Of a stretch of 64,000 nucleotides of DNA, positions 25,303-34,079 are shown piece after piece (within the stretch, counting starts at the first letter, position 1; each line of letters starts with the position of its first letter). The notes under the pieces are model-generated. The model made no database searches, was not told the DNA's origin, and saw only the letters and a list, made by a program, of their open reading frames with translations. The stretch comes from Gammaproteobacteria bacterium (lineage in GTDB: Bacteria > Pseudomonadota > Gammaproteobacteria > Steroidobacterales > Foliamicaceae). Made by a program: the position numbers and the translations under genes. The stretch covers positions 1 through 64,000 of the forward strand of contig VXYS01000009.1 in NCBI GenBank assembly GCA_009845905.1. Direction: 5' to 3'.

Positions 25303-27423
25303 TCACGGTTTCAGTCCGTAGAGCGGTTGCTCGCCTTCGACCTCGCCAAGCACGATTGCCGGCTCCCTGCCCTCCGGCCAGGCCTCGACGTGGAGATACA
25401 CGCGGCGGCGAACGCCCGCTTCCGCATTGCCTTCGAGACTCACCGGCTCGAACACCGATACGTACTGAACGTCGCATCGATCAGGCCTTATGCGCGCTAC
25501 GAAGAACCCGTGCGCGTCGGCGTCCACGTAGTTCATGTACGGATTCACCTCGGGATCCGAGACCTGGAGAACCTCCGCCGGACCCGCTCCGCTGAACACG
25601 GCGTCGGCGGACGCGGCGCCGTGCAGCATCCAGGCGTTCAGCGAAGGCATGATCGCCTGGTCGTGGCCCTGGGCATTGCCGTCGAAGGTCACGAGTCTGC
25701 TGACCTCGGGATCGTGGGCGGACAGTTCCCTCTGGATGATCATCCGGCTGACCGCGCTGACCGCGCCGCCCGCGAATTCGGGCATTACGGCCACCGGACC
25801 GTCGGCATCGAAGTCATCGTAAATGACCCCCGCCAGGTGCGCGTGGCGGTCGCCGGTCAGGGAAACGACATTGACGATCCGCTCGTCCCGAATGAAGGAA
25901 CAGATCTCGGTTCGTTCGACCGGGTAGCCGTCCCATCCGTCGGTCCATAGCAGTCCGTTCCTGTGGCCGCCTTCGCGGAAACTGTCGTCGAAACCATGGC
26001 GGATCAGGCCCACGTTCAAGCCCAGCAGCTTCCACCTGGCTCCGCTGTTCTTCAGGCCGCTCTTCAACCAGGTCTTCTGACGCCGGCCAAGCATCGAGCC
26101 CATCGGCATGTCCCTGCGCGGGTTCGGCAATGTCGTGCCCAGGTAAACGATTTCATCCGGCGGATTGCCGCCATTTGCGGTGCGGCCCGCGTTCAGGGTG
26201 CGGATCAGCAACGGATCCACCGGTGCTTCCGGATAGGGGTGGCGCCCGATCGACAGCAGCTCCTGGGACAGCCCGCGCGGTCCCCTGTAGCTGCGGCCGT
26301 CGATCACGAACAGTTCCGCGAGATCGCCCCACTTCAGCGAGCGATAGATCGTCATCGAATTGATCGCCGCCAGATTGTTGGGCTCATGGCTGAGGTAGTG
26401 ATCGTCAAAGTCGCCGGCGGGCGTCGCGGTCACGTCAACCGGCTCGAAATCGCTCGCATGCGATTCCTCGCCGTCGCGGCCCCCGGCGCTCAGCGCCGCG
26501 GGAACGTATTCGAACCATGCCTGGTTGGACGCGACCTTCAGTTCCGCGATGGACTGCTCCCGGTAGTAGCTCTGCCAGTAGTCGTTCAGCAGTTCATGGT
26601 CGTCCCAGATCTGCACGAACGGATACAGCGCCCTGGCCTCCTGCAGATCGGGGTCCGTCAGGTACCTCTTGTACAGCCAGCGATAGTCGTCCAGATCGAC
26701 GGGGGCTATCCAGTTTCGTCCCGCCACTCGCCCGCCGGACGGAAACGGCTCGCACCGGCGCACGCTGCCGTCGCTGTTCATCAGTTTCAGGCGGTTGCCG
26801 TTGTGGTCGGGTTCCGCAATCGTGTCCGGCCCGCGAATCGATTCGTAGATGTAGTCGCCGACGTGCATCACGAAGTCGATCCGGTCTTCGGGCCGCGCGG
26901 CCCGGTCGTCGAGAATCAGCCGCCGATAGGCGGTGAAGTAGCCCTGTTCGTAGTCCTGGCAGGAAAACACCGCGATATTGAGCTGTCTTGCCTTTCCGGC
27001 CGGCGCCGTCCGGGTCCTTCCCGTGCGGCTGCTGCCGCCGTCCGGGTCGATAAAGCGGTAGTAGTAGAACCGGTCGGGACCGAGGTCCGTGATCAGGACC
27101 CGAACCGTGTGGTCCAGTTCGGGCAGCGCGGCGATCCCGGTCTCGGCGATCACGGAGTCGAATGACGGGTCCGTCGCAATTTGCGCGGTCAGACGCACGG
27201 CATCCGTATCCCCTTCCACCCGGGTCCAGATCACGACGGCGTCGGATTGGGGATCGGCCGATGCGACGCCCTGCGGGAAAGAGAACCGCGACGGGCGCCC
27301 GCCCGGCCTGGCGCAGCTGCCCAATGCCGCGGGGGCCGCGCCGACCACGAAGCAGCCGGCCGCGGCCGAGAAATATCGGAGCAGATCGCGCCGGGAAATC
27401 ACGCTTGCCGGTGCCACTGTCAC
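25303..27423 (-). CDS. Tat-exported PhoD-like phosphodiesterase/alkaline phosphatase
   Basis: The 706-residue protein begins with a Tat signal (S10-R11-R12-D-L-L, then a hydrophobic segment; a cysteine in LGSC could mark a lipoprotein). Metal-binding motifs of PhoD-like enzymes are present: FVMHVGDYIYES, IWDDHELLNDYW and SLTGDRHAHLAG. PhoD enzymes hydrolyse phosphomonoesters or phosphodiesters in the periplasm using iron and calcium. It is longer than B. subtilis PhoD. The GTG start follows the tandem hydrolase gene by 16 bases. It is the last gene of the TonB-receptor operon; a second PhoD-like gene lies in the divergent operon. Confidence 0.88.
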   Translation of the reverse strand: MTVAPASVISRRDLLRYFSAAAGCFVVGAAPAALGSCARPGGRPSRFSFPQGVASADPQSDAVVIWTRVEGDTDAVRLTAQIATDPSFDSVIAETGIAALPELDHTVRVLITDLGPDRFYYYRFIDPDGGSSRTGRTRTAPAGKARQLNIAVFSCQDYEQGYFTAYRRLILDDRAARPEDRIDFVMHVGDYIYESIRGPDTIAEPDHNGNRLKLMNSDGSVRRCEPFPSGGRVAGRNWIAPVDLDDYRWLYKRYLTDPDLQEARALYPFVQIWDDHELLNDYWQSYYREQSIAELKVASNQAWFEYVPAALSAGGRDGEESHASDFEPVDVTATPAGDFDDHYLSHEPNNLAAINSMTIYRSLKWGDLAELFVIDGRSYRGPRGLSQELLSIGRHPYPEAPVDPLLIRTLNAGRTANGGNPPDEIVYLGTTLPNPRRDMPMGSMLGRRQKTWLKSGLKNSGARWKLLGLNVGLIRHGFDDSFREGGHRNGLLWTDGWDGYPVERTEICSFIRDERIVNVVSLTGDRHAHLAGVIYDDFDADGPVAVMPEFAGGAVSAVSRMIIQRELSAHDPEVSRLVTFDGNAQGHDQAIMPSLNAWMLHGAASADAVFSGAGPAEVLQVSDPEVNPYMNYVDADAHGFFVARIRPDRCDVQYVSVFEPVSLEGNAEAGVRRRVYLHVEAWPEGREPAIVLGEVEGEQPLYGLKP

Positions 27424-27439
27424 GGTCCGCGCGGCGCGC

Positions 27440-30145
27440 TCAGGACCCCGCCAGGCGGTCGCGAATCTGCCGCAGCAGGTTGACCTGATGCGCCCGGTCC
27501 GCGTCGTCGAAGGTGGTCGCCAGGTAAACCGCGACCAGATCGTGCCGCTGATTCACATAGATCATCTGTCCGAGCCCGCCCGACGCAAGCAGTTCGCCCT
27601 CGGAACTGTTCGCCACGCGGAACTGGTTATGGTAGAAGACCGCCGGTCCGAACCGGGCCCGCTCCTCTTCGTTATTCATTGCCTGGCGAACGCCGTCATT
27701 GCCCGCTATCGTCCGCCGGATCCATGACCGGGGAACGATCTGCCGGTCGAAGAAATGCCCGTCGCCTTCGATCATCAGTCCGAGCCGGGCAAGGTCGCGC
27801 AATGCGGCGCCTATACCCGCGGTCGCGAATCCATGCCCGGCCGGGTCGACAATGACGATGGCGTCGCGTTCCGCGCCCAGCCTCGACCAGAGCTTCTCCG
27901 CCAGCACCTCCTGCCAGTTGCGCCGATAGGCGCGCGAAATCCACCAGGCGACAATCTCCGTATTCACGGGCGAGTAGAAGAAATTGCTGCCGTGTTCGCC
28001 GTGCGCGGGAACCGTGGCGGCCAGCTCCAGCGTATTGCGATAGGGAAACTCGTCGAAGCGGCGTTGGAAACCTCCGGCCATGAAGTTCAGAAGCCGATAG
28101 GAACGCGGGTCGTCCCAGCTCATCAGCGTCTCGACGCCGACGGCCATGTCGAGGGCGTGCTGCAGACCGGCGTTCGCCACGCCGGCGCCCGCCAGTTCGG
28201 GCAGGACGTCGCCGATAGGCTGCTCGAGGTCCAGGCGGCCTTCCGCATGGGCGATGCCGGCGAGCAGGCCGACGAACGACTTGGAAACCGAGTTGAGTTG
28301 ATGGCGTGCGTCCGGCGCAAAGCCGTTGTAGTAGAGCTCGGCCAGGATCGCGCCCTGATGGACCAGAATGAAGCCGTCCGTGCCGATCGAGGCCAGGATC
28401 TCCTTCAGCGGCGCAGGTTCGCCGTTCTTCCCGGCGAATGAAGCCGTCGCGAGCGTGCAGTCGCCATAGGGAAGTTCGCTGACCGGACCTTGGCCGCGGC
28501 TGATGGGATCGACCCTCAGAATCTTCGACACGTTCTGGTGCGACCACAGCACCTGCTCGTAGTCCCGGGCCCAGGCGAGTCCGTCCGTAACGATCCGGTC
28601 CTGTGCGACCGGCACGCCGCGCATGTACTGCGACCTGTTGGCGATTTCGAGCCGTTCCGGTCCGCAGGTTGAAGCCTGCGGTTTTTGGGCGCTTCGATCC
28701 CGCCCTGAGCTTCCGGTGGGGTGGCCGCGTTCGAGGGACGCGTCGATTTCCCGGATCAGGTCGACCTGAAAATTGCGCAGCGGCCTCGACGGGGTCACCG
28801 ACAGAAACACGGCAACGACGTTCGACTCCATGTTCACGTAGATGCGTTGTCCCATGTGCCCCTGGGCGACGAACTCGCCCTGCTCGCCGTTCAGCACCCG
28901 GAAGTGATTGCGGTAGAAGGCGACGTGGGGCCGCTTCGCCGCCTCCTCCGAGGCCTGCCAGGCCGCCAGCGCCCGGGCGTCGCCGGTGCGCACGTCGTGC
29001 AGCCAGTCCGCGGGCAGGATCTGCTCGCCGTTCAAACGACCTTCCTGCTCCAGCATCAGGCCGAAGCGCGCGAAATCGCGGAGCGTGGCGCTGAACCCGG
29101 CCGTGGCGAAACCGTGCCCGCCCGGATCGACCGTGATCAGCGCATCATGCTCGGCGCCCAGCCGGGACCAGATGCGCTCGGCGAACGCCTCCTGCCAGTT
29201 CCTTCCTTCCAGCCTCGAAATGATCCAGCCCAGCGTTTCGGTGTTGCCCGGGTTGTACAGGCCGGCTTCGCCATGCGTTCCGGCCTTCTCCACCGACTGC
29301 AGGAACTCGAGCGTGTTCGCAAAAGGAAAATCGGCGGACCGCGACTGAAATCCGCCGGCCCTGGAATTGAGGTCCACTTGCGAAGTGGGATCCGACCGGT
29401 CGTGGTTCCAGACCACGTTCGTGGTCATGTCCAGGGCCTGGCGAATGGTCGCGTCGCCGTAACCGGAGACCGCCAGTTCCGGCAGGTAATGCTCGACCGT
29501 CTGCGCCAGGTCCACGCGGCCTTCGTGAATCAGGATGCCCATCAGCGAGCCGACCAGCGACTTCGTGACCGAGAACCCGATGTGACGGCGGCCCGGCCCG
29601 AAACCGTTGAAGTAGACCTCGGCGCGCACGACGCCGTCCTTCAGAAAAATGAACCCGTCGACTCCCATGTCCTTGAGAATCCGCTGGAGCGGCGCGCGCG
29701 TCGAGTCCGGAGCCATGAACGGCTGCTGCAGCAGCCCGGTCCGTTCGTAGGCCAGCGGAAGAACCGGCCCGGCGCCCCGGCTGACAAATTCCGTCGGCAG
29801 GATCTTGCTTATGTTCTGGAACGACCATTTGCCCTTGTCCGGGTCGAGCGCCCAGGAGTGGTCGCTGTCAACGAGCCTGTCGGGCGGCGGCGGAAGTCCG
29901 CCCATGTAGTCCGTCTGGTACTCGCGCTCGACGATCACGTACGGCGGATCGGCAGGCAGGTTCTCCCGGGGAACTTCGCACGCTGCAATTGCGAACATAG
30001 TGGCGGTGAGCAGGACGAGCGTGCTCCCGGGAGGGAAGGCGTCCCGCCTTCCCGGAGGACGGGACGTCCTCCCTCCCAGGCGACGCCGGGCGGCCCCGCC
30101 GCCTACATCCTTGCCGTATCTTGCGGCTGCCAGCCGGCCGGTCAT
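27440..30145 (-). CDS. Tandem beta-lactamase-fold serine hydrolase lipoprotein (two NylB/EstB-like domains)
   Basis: This 901-residue protein contains two full serine hydrolase domains of the class C beta-lactamase / 6-aminohexanoate-dimer-hydrolase type. Domain 1 (about 100-475) has S192-VT-K195 and Y297-NPGNT; domain 2 (about 525-900) has S619-VS-K622 and Y724-SPVNT. Both therefore keep the catalytic Ser-Lys-Tyr set. The linker (about 476-500) is proline-, glycine- and charge-rich. The N-terminus has a lipobox AIAAC (C56) preceded by a long arginine-rich stretch, of which residues about 23-39 are encoded by a family B repeat. It lies between rraA-like and phoD-like genes. Likely substrates are esters, lactones or amides outside the cytoplasm. 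Confidence 0.88.
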   Translation of the reverse strand: MTGRLAAARYGKDVGGGAARRRLGGRTSRPPGRRDAFPPGSTLVLLTATMFAIAACEVPRENLPADPPYVIVEREYQTDYMGGLPPPPDRLVDSDHSWALDPDKGKWSFQNISKILPTEFVSRGAGPVLPLAYERTGLLQQPFMAPDSTRAPLQRILKDMGVDGFIFLKDGVVRAEVYFNGFGPGRRHIGFSVTKSLVGSLMGILIHEGRVDLAQTVEHYLPELAVSGYGDATIRQALDMTTNVVWNHDRSDPTSQVDLNSRAGGFQSRSADFPFANTLEFLQSVEKAGTHGEAGLYNPGNTETLGWIISRLEGRNWQEAFAERIWSRLGAEHDALITVDPGGHGFATAGFSATLRDFARFGLMLEQEGRLNGEQILPADWLHDVRTGDARALAAWQASEEAAKRPHVAFYRNHFRVLNGEQGEFVAQGHMGQRIYVNMESNVVAVFLSVTPSRPLRNFQVDLIREIDASLERGHPTGSSGRDRSAQKPQASTCGPERLEIANRSQYMRGVPVAQDRIVTDGLAWARDYEQVLWSHQNVSKILRVDPISRGQGPVSELPYGDCTLATASFAGKNGEPAPLKEILASIGTDGFILVHQGAILAELYYNGFAPDARHQLNSVSKSFVGLLAGIAHAEGRLDLEQPIGDVLPELAGAGVANAGLQHALDMAVGVETLMSWDDPRSYRLLNFMAGGFQRRFDEFPYRNTLELAATVPAHGEHGSNFFYSPVNTEIVAWWISRAYRRNWQEVLAEKLWSRLGAERDAIVIVDPAGHGFATAGIGAALRDLARLGLMIEGDGHFFDRQIVPRSWIRRTIAGNDGVRQAMNNEEERARFGPAVFYHNQFRVANSSEGELLASGGLGQMIYVNQRHDLVAVYLATTFDDADRAHQVNLLRQIRDRLAGS
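30029..30077. repeat. Family B double hairpin in the hydrolase signal region
   Basis: Two adjacent perfect stems (GGAAGGCG/CGCCTTCC and GGAGGACG/CGTCCTCC) lie in an outer GGGAGG frame. It aligns base for base with 57090-57137. It is translated near the N-terminus of the tandem hydrolase, before the hydrophobic part of the signal. Confidence 0.85.
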
Positions 30146-30160
30146 TGTGTCAGCGGGCCT

Positions 30161-30637
30161 TTACTTCAGTTGCTTCGCGGAGACGAGAACGCCGTCTTCG
30201 TCGCAATAGACCCAGTGGCCCGGCTGGAATCGAACGCCACCGAACTCGATCGGGACATCCACCTCGCCGGCGCCCGTCTTGGAACTCCTGGCCGGGTTTA
30301 CGCCCAGGGCCTTTACGCCCACCTCCACTTTGGCGACTTCCGACGAATCCCGAATCGCCCCGTTGATGATCACGCCGGACCAGCCGTTGGCCGCGGCACG
30401 GGCGGCCAGCATGTCGCCCAACAGCGCCCTGGCGGTTGAAGCGGCGCCGTCGACTATAAGGACGCCGCCATTGCCCGGCTCCCCGAGCATCTCCTTCAAG
30501 CGGGCGTTGTCCTCAAAACACCGGACCGTTCGAATCCGCCCGGCAAACCGGGCACGGCCACCGAAGTCGCGAAACTGGGTCGCGCAGGTCGAACTGCTGT
30601 CCTCGTGGTCGTCGGACAGGTCGGTGGTAGGCCGCAA
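30161..30637 (-). CDS. RraA / HMG-aldolase family protein
   Basis: The 158-residue protein matches the RraA fold: TTDLSDDHEDSS, FRDFGGRARFAGRI, LLGDMLAARAAANGWSG, NGAIRDS and PIEFGGVRFQPGHWVYCDEDGVLVS. The family includes RNase E regulators and metal-dependent 4-hydroxy-4-methyl-2-oxoglutarate aldolases/oxaloacetate decarboxylases. The Arg-Asp of GAIRDS fits the catalytic type. It starts with TTG, with GAGG placed in the stop region of the TonB receptor gene. In this catabolic island an aldolase/decarboxylase role is more likely than RNase control; this is inference. Confidence 0.85.
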   Translation of the reverse strand: MRPTTDLSDDHEDSSSTCATQFRDFGGRARFAGRIRTVRCFEDNARLKEMLGEPGNGGVLIVDGAASTARALLGDMLAARAAANGWSGVIINGAIRDSSEVAKVEVGVKALGVNPARSSKTGAGEVDVPIEFGGVRFQPGHWVYCDEDGVLVSAKQLK

Positions 30638-30644
30638 TGTAGCC

Positions 30645-32906
30645 TCAGAACGGGGCGGTGGCCCGCAGTCCCCACTCCGCCGGCCTGCCGCGTTGCCGCC
30701 AGTTCGCGCCCACGACCCGGCTGTTCACGAAGCCGTTCATGTCGTAGATCTCGTCGGTCACGTTGCGGCCGAAGGCCGTGAGCGACCAACGCTCGAATTC
30801 GTAGGTGGCGCTCACGTTCAGGAGACCGTACGAATCCTCGCCGTCGCGCTCATCGACCGCGCCGGTTGCGTCCCACAGCAACTCGTCACGCCAGGAGTAG
30901 TCCGCCCGGAGACGCAATTCGTGGCCGTTCGCCAGAGGAGCAGAATAAATCGCCGACAGTGAGTACGAGAGTTCCGGCGCGAACGGGAGCGCCTCGCCGA
31001 CCACCAGCAGCACGTCGCCACGGAATTCGTCGATCACGTCCTCGTTGTACTGCGTATCGAGGAACCCGACGCTGGCCTGAATGACGAACCGGTCGCTCGC
31101 CAGCGCCGAGATCTCGGCCTCCAGTCCGCTGGCCTCGGCGCTGCCGGCATTGAAGAATGTGCGGACCTGGGATCCGCTGTTCGGATCGAACAGCGTGGTG
31201 CGCACATGAAGGTCCTCGTAATCCATGAAGAAGGCCGCCAGATTGGCCCGAACCCGGCCGTCCGCCCAGTCCGCCTTCATACCCACTTCGTACGACCAGA
31301 GCGTCTCTTCGTTGAACGGGAGCAGGAAGTTGTTGCCCTGACTGTCTACTAGAACGGTGTCGCCGATCCCTCCCGACTTGAACGCCTGGGCTGCGGTGAC
31401 GTACAGCATGGTCGCGTCGTTGAGGTCGTACTCAAGAGAAACCCGGGGGGACGTATTGGACCAGTCGCCCTTGGCCGATGCGCTGATGGTCGCCGGCCGG
31501 GTGCTGCGCCCGCGGGTCGACGAACTGGCTTGCGACTTCTCCTCGTTCATGTAACGAAGGCCGAGCGTCACCCGCGCGCGTTCGGTCAGGGAATAAGTGC
31601 CGCTGGCGTAGAACGCGTAGCTGTCGAGATCCTGCTGAATCGAATTGCCCGTGTTGTAATCGCGAATGCGGGGCACGATCCCGACAAACGGAATGGCCGA
31701 ATTGGAGTTGCCGGCCGCCGCACCGAAATCCAACTCGTCGCGGAGGTAGTAGACGCCGGTCGTCAGGTTCAGCCGGTCCTGCAGGTAAACGCCATTCAGC
31801 TGAAACTCCTGGCTGAACGTTTCGCCGTCCAGCCAACGCCGGTTGTTCGACACCTCCAGGACCGAACCGTCGGCGTCGAAGCCATCCGACGTTTCGTAGG
31901 TCTTGAACGAGGTAAGCGAAACAATGGTTGCGGCGCCGAATTCGAATTCCAGCCGGCTGGTGACGGATTCCTGGTCGGTCTTGTTTCGCGCCAGCGGGTC
32001 GGTGGCGTTCGAACTCAATGGATCGGTGGCAATGGACGATTCTGCGTAGCGCGGACCCGGAATATGGCCCCCGTCCACCAGCGCGTTGTATTGCGCGGGC
32101 AACCGCGCGTTCGGGTTGACCCAGGCGTGGTAGATCGGCGATCCGTTGGAATCCGTGCGCATCTGGTCGGCGCTCAGCAACCAGGTCGCCGTATCCGACA
32201 GGTTCCAGAGTGCGGCAATGCGAAAGCCCGTATTGTCCTGACTTCCGAAGTCCAGGTCGTTCGGTGTTTCTATGTAGCCGTCGGCATTTCGGGAAATGGC
32301 CGACAACTGGATGGCAAGCTGATCCTGGATCAGTGGAATATTCACCGAGGCCCTGGCATCGATCCGACTGAAACTGCCGACGGCAACGGACACTTCCCCG
32401 CCCGTCTCGGCCGTGTTCGGACGTCTTGAGATCACGTTGATCGCGCCGCCCAGCGCATTCTTGCCGTAAAGGGTCCCTTGCGGTCCGCGCAGCACTTCGA
32501 TGCGCTCGACATCGAGCAGGTCGAAAAGGCCGCCCCAAACGTTGGTCCGGTAGATTCCGTCCACGTAGGTGCCGACGCCCTGGTCGAGATTGACGCGGTT
32601 GGAGGTCTGCCCGATCCCCCGAATGAAAACGATGGCGTTCTGCGAACCGGTGCCCGACGTTCCGATCTGCAGGTTGGGCGTGGAATCCGCGATGCTGAAC
32701 AGGTTGCTGATCGTACGATCCGCGAGTTCCTCGCTTGTGAACGCCGTAACGGCCACGGGAACATCCTGAAGGCTTTGTTCGCGTTTCTGGGCCGTGACGA
32801 TGATTTCCTCCAGTTCCGCCTGGGCCGACGCGGTCTGGACCACGGACAATCCCAGGAGCAGGGCGCCGGCGGCGCCGAACAGCCTTGAAATTCTCGAATG
32901 ACGCAT
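30645..32906 (-). CDS. TonB-dependent outer-membrane receptor
   Basis: The 753-residue receptor has a signal peptide and a TonB box-like segment (LEEIIVTAQKREQSLQDVPVA), then the plug domain with IRGIGQTSNRVNLDQGVGTYVDGIY and VLRGPQGTLYGKNALGGAIN. A beta-barrel ends in WGLRATAPF, a typical C-terminal phenylalanine. It resembles the large family of catabolic TonB receptors in marine proteobacteria rather than known siderophore receptors. GGGGA lies upstream of the ATG. It heads the operon with RraA, tandem hydrolase and PhoD-like genes. Confidence 0.95.
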   Translation of the reverse strand: MRHSRISRLFGAAGALLLGLSVVQTASAQAELEEIIVTAQKREQSLQDVPVAVTAFTSEELADRTISNLFSIADSTPNLQIGTSGTGSQNAIVFIRGIGQTSNRVNLDQGVGTYVDGIYRTNVWGGLFDLLDVERIEVLRGPQGTLYGKNALGGAINVISRRPNTAETGGEVSVAVGSFSRIDARASVNIPLIQDQLAIQLSAISRNADGYIETPNDLDFGSQDNTGFRIAALWNLSDTATWLLSADQMRTDSNGSPIYHAWVNPNARLPAQYNALVDGGHIPGPRYAESSIATDPLSSNATDPLARNKTDQESVTSRLEFEFGAATIVSLTSFKTYETSDGFDADGSVLEVSNNRRWLDGETFSQEFQLNGVYLQDRLNLTTGVYYLRDELDFGAAAGNSNSAIPFVGIVPRIRDYNTGNSIQQDLDSYAFYASGTYSLTERARVTLGLRYMNEEKSQASSSTRGRSTRPATISASAKGDWSNTSPRVSLEYDLNDATMLYVTAAQAFKSGGIGDTVLVDSQGNNFLLPFNEETLWSYEVGMKADWADGRVRANLAAFFMDYEDLHVRTTLFDPNSGSQVRTFFNAGSAEASGLEAEISALASDRFVIQASVGFLDTQYNEDVIDEFRGDVLLVVGEALPFAPELSYSLSAIYSAPLANGHELRLRADYSWRDELLWDATGAVDERDGEDSYGLLNVSATYEFERWSLTAFGRNVTDEIYDMNGFVNSRVVGANWRQRGRPAEWGLRATAPF

Positions 32907-32934
32907 AATTTCGTCCCCAAAAGAGTATTGGTTT

Positions 32935-32964
32935 ATTCTAATTCAAAATCCAATCCTGTCACAA
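32935..32964 (-). promoter_or_regulatory. Candidate promoter of the TonB-receptor operon
   Basis: On the minus strand TTGTGA (32959-32964) is followed by an 18-bp spacer and TAGAAT (32935-32940), five of six -10 consensus bases. The region is AT-rich compared with its surroundings and separates the receptor from the divergent gntR gene. A TGTCACA string here recurs in the tctC intergenic region. Confidence 0.5.
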
Positions 32965-33041
32965 CGTGGAGGAATTGGTAAACTGAACTTTGTATTACTT
33001 TGCCGATCGGCGCAATTCATGACCCATACCAGGATGCCGGC

Positions 33042-33956
33042 ATGGCCGAACTGAGAAACGGCGACCTCGCGCGCAGGACGGCGCACGAGATCCTGGTCAT
33101 GATCCAGTCCGGCGACATCAAGCCGGGCGACCATCTCCGGTCGCAGTCGCTGGCCGACAAGTTCGGCGTTTCCCGCTCACCGGTGCGCGACGCCATGCAC
33201 CTGCTGTCCGACAAGGGCGTTCTCGAGCAGCGCAGGAACCGCGGCTTTTTCGCGACCGACAAGCGGCCCGGCCGGATCGAGCAGCTGGTGCAGGCTTCGT
33301 CGCAAAACCTGGAAGACCAGGACGTCTATCGGCGGCTCGCCGAGGACTGGCTGACCGACGCGATCGACGAAGAGGTCACGGAGCTTTTCCTGCAGACGCG
33401 CTACGACCTGACCAAGGCCGAGCTGAAGGACATCCTGCTTCGGGCCACGCGGGAAGGCTGGGCGGAGCGCAAGAAAGGATACGGCTGGCGGTTCCTTCCG
33501 GTGGCGAAGACGCCGCAGGCGTTCGAGCAGATCTACCGCCTGCGCATGACGATCGAACCCGCCGCGATACTCGAGCCCACGTTTACCCCCGACCGGAAGC
33601 GATTGACGGAACTGCGCGACGACCAGGAACGACTACTCGAAACCGACGTCGAGAAGCTGCGTCTCGAACGTCTTCTGAACACCGGTTCCGACTTTCACGA
33701 GAGTCTCATTCAGCTTTCCGGCAACCCCTTTTTCCATATGTCGCTGGTCCAGGCCAACCGCATGCGCCGGCTTCTCGAGTACCGGGCGAAACTCGACGCG
33801 GACAGGCTTTATTCGCAGTGCAGGCAGCACATCGAGATCATCGACCTTCTGGCCGCGGGCGAACTCATCGAAGCATCCTATGCGCTGAAGAAGCACCTGC
33901 AGGGGGCGCTCGCGAAGAAGACCGGCTCGCGCCGCCCCGACCTCGTCGACTTCTAA
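33042..33956 (+). CDS. GntR-family regulator with two predicted winged helices and C-terminal FCD-like domain
   Basis: The 304-residue protein has an N-terminal GntR winged helix (LRSQSLADKFGVSRSPVRDAMHLL, about 30-60) and a second helix-turn-helix-like segment (LTKAELKDILLRATREGWAERK, about 120-145). An FCD/FadR-like all-helical ligand domain follows (IYRLRMTIEPAAI, DFHESLIQLSGNPFF). ATG at 33042 follows an AGGA box; an upstream TTG is less likely. It lies between the TonB operon and the Tct/acid-sugar genes and is their probable regulator, with an acid metabolite as ligand (inference). Confidence 0.87.
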   Translation: MAELRNGDLARRTAHEILVMIQSGDIKPGDHLRSQSLADKFGVSRSPVRDAMHLLSDKGVLEQRRNRGFFATDKRPGRIEQLVQASSQNLEDQDVYRRLAEDWLTDAIDEEVTELFLQTRYDLTKAELKDILLRATREGWAERKKGYGWRFLPVAKTPQAFEQIYRLRMTIEPAAILEPTFTPDRKRLTELRDDQERLLETDVEKLRLERLLNTGSDFHESLIQLSGNPFFHMSLVQANRMRRLLEYRAKLDADRLYSQCRQHIEIIDLLAAGELIEASYALKKHLQGALAKKTGSRRPDLVDF

Positions 33957-33962
33957 TGGGTA

Positions 33963-34072
33963 GCCCTGCCTCGTAGCCCCCCTTTCCGGGAGTTTGTGAG
34001 CCAGGGATGGCGGAACAAAGCTCCATGGATGGATTCATGCGGCTCCCGGAAAGGGGGGCTACGAGGCAGGGC
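33963..34072. repeat. Family A long-arm inverted repeat, copy 4
   Basis: Perfect 30-bp arms (33963-33992 and 34043-34072) are the longest in the family. The core reads GAGCCAGGGATGGCGG, then CTCCATGGATGGATTCATGCGG, nearly the same as copy 1 in the opposite orientation. It lies between the convergent gntR and tctA genes, filling almost the whole gap. Confidence 0.93.
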
Positions 34073-34079
34073 GGGCAAG

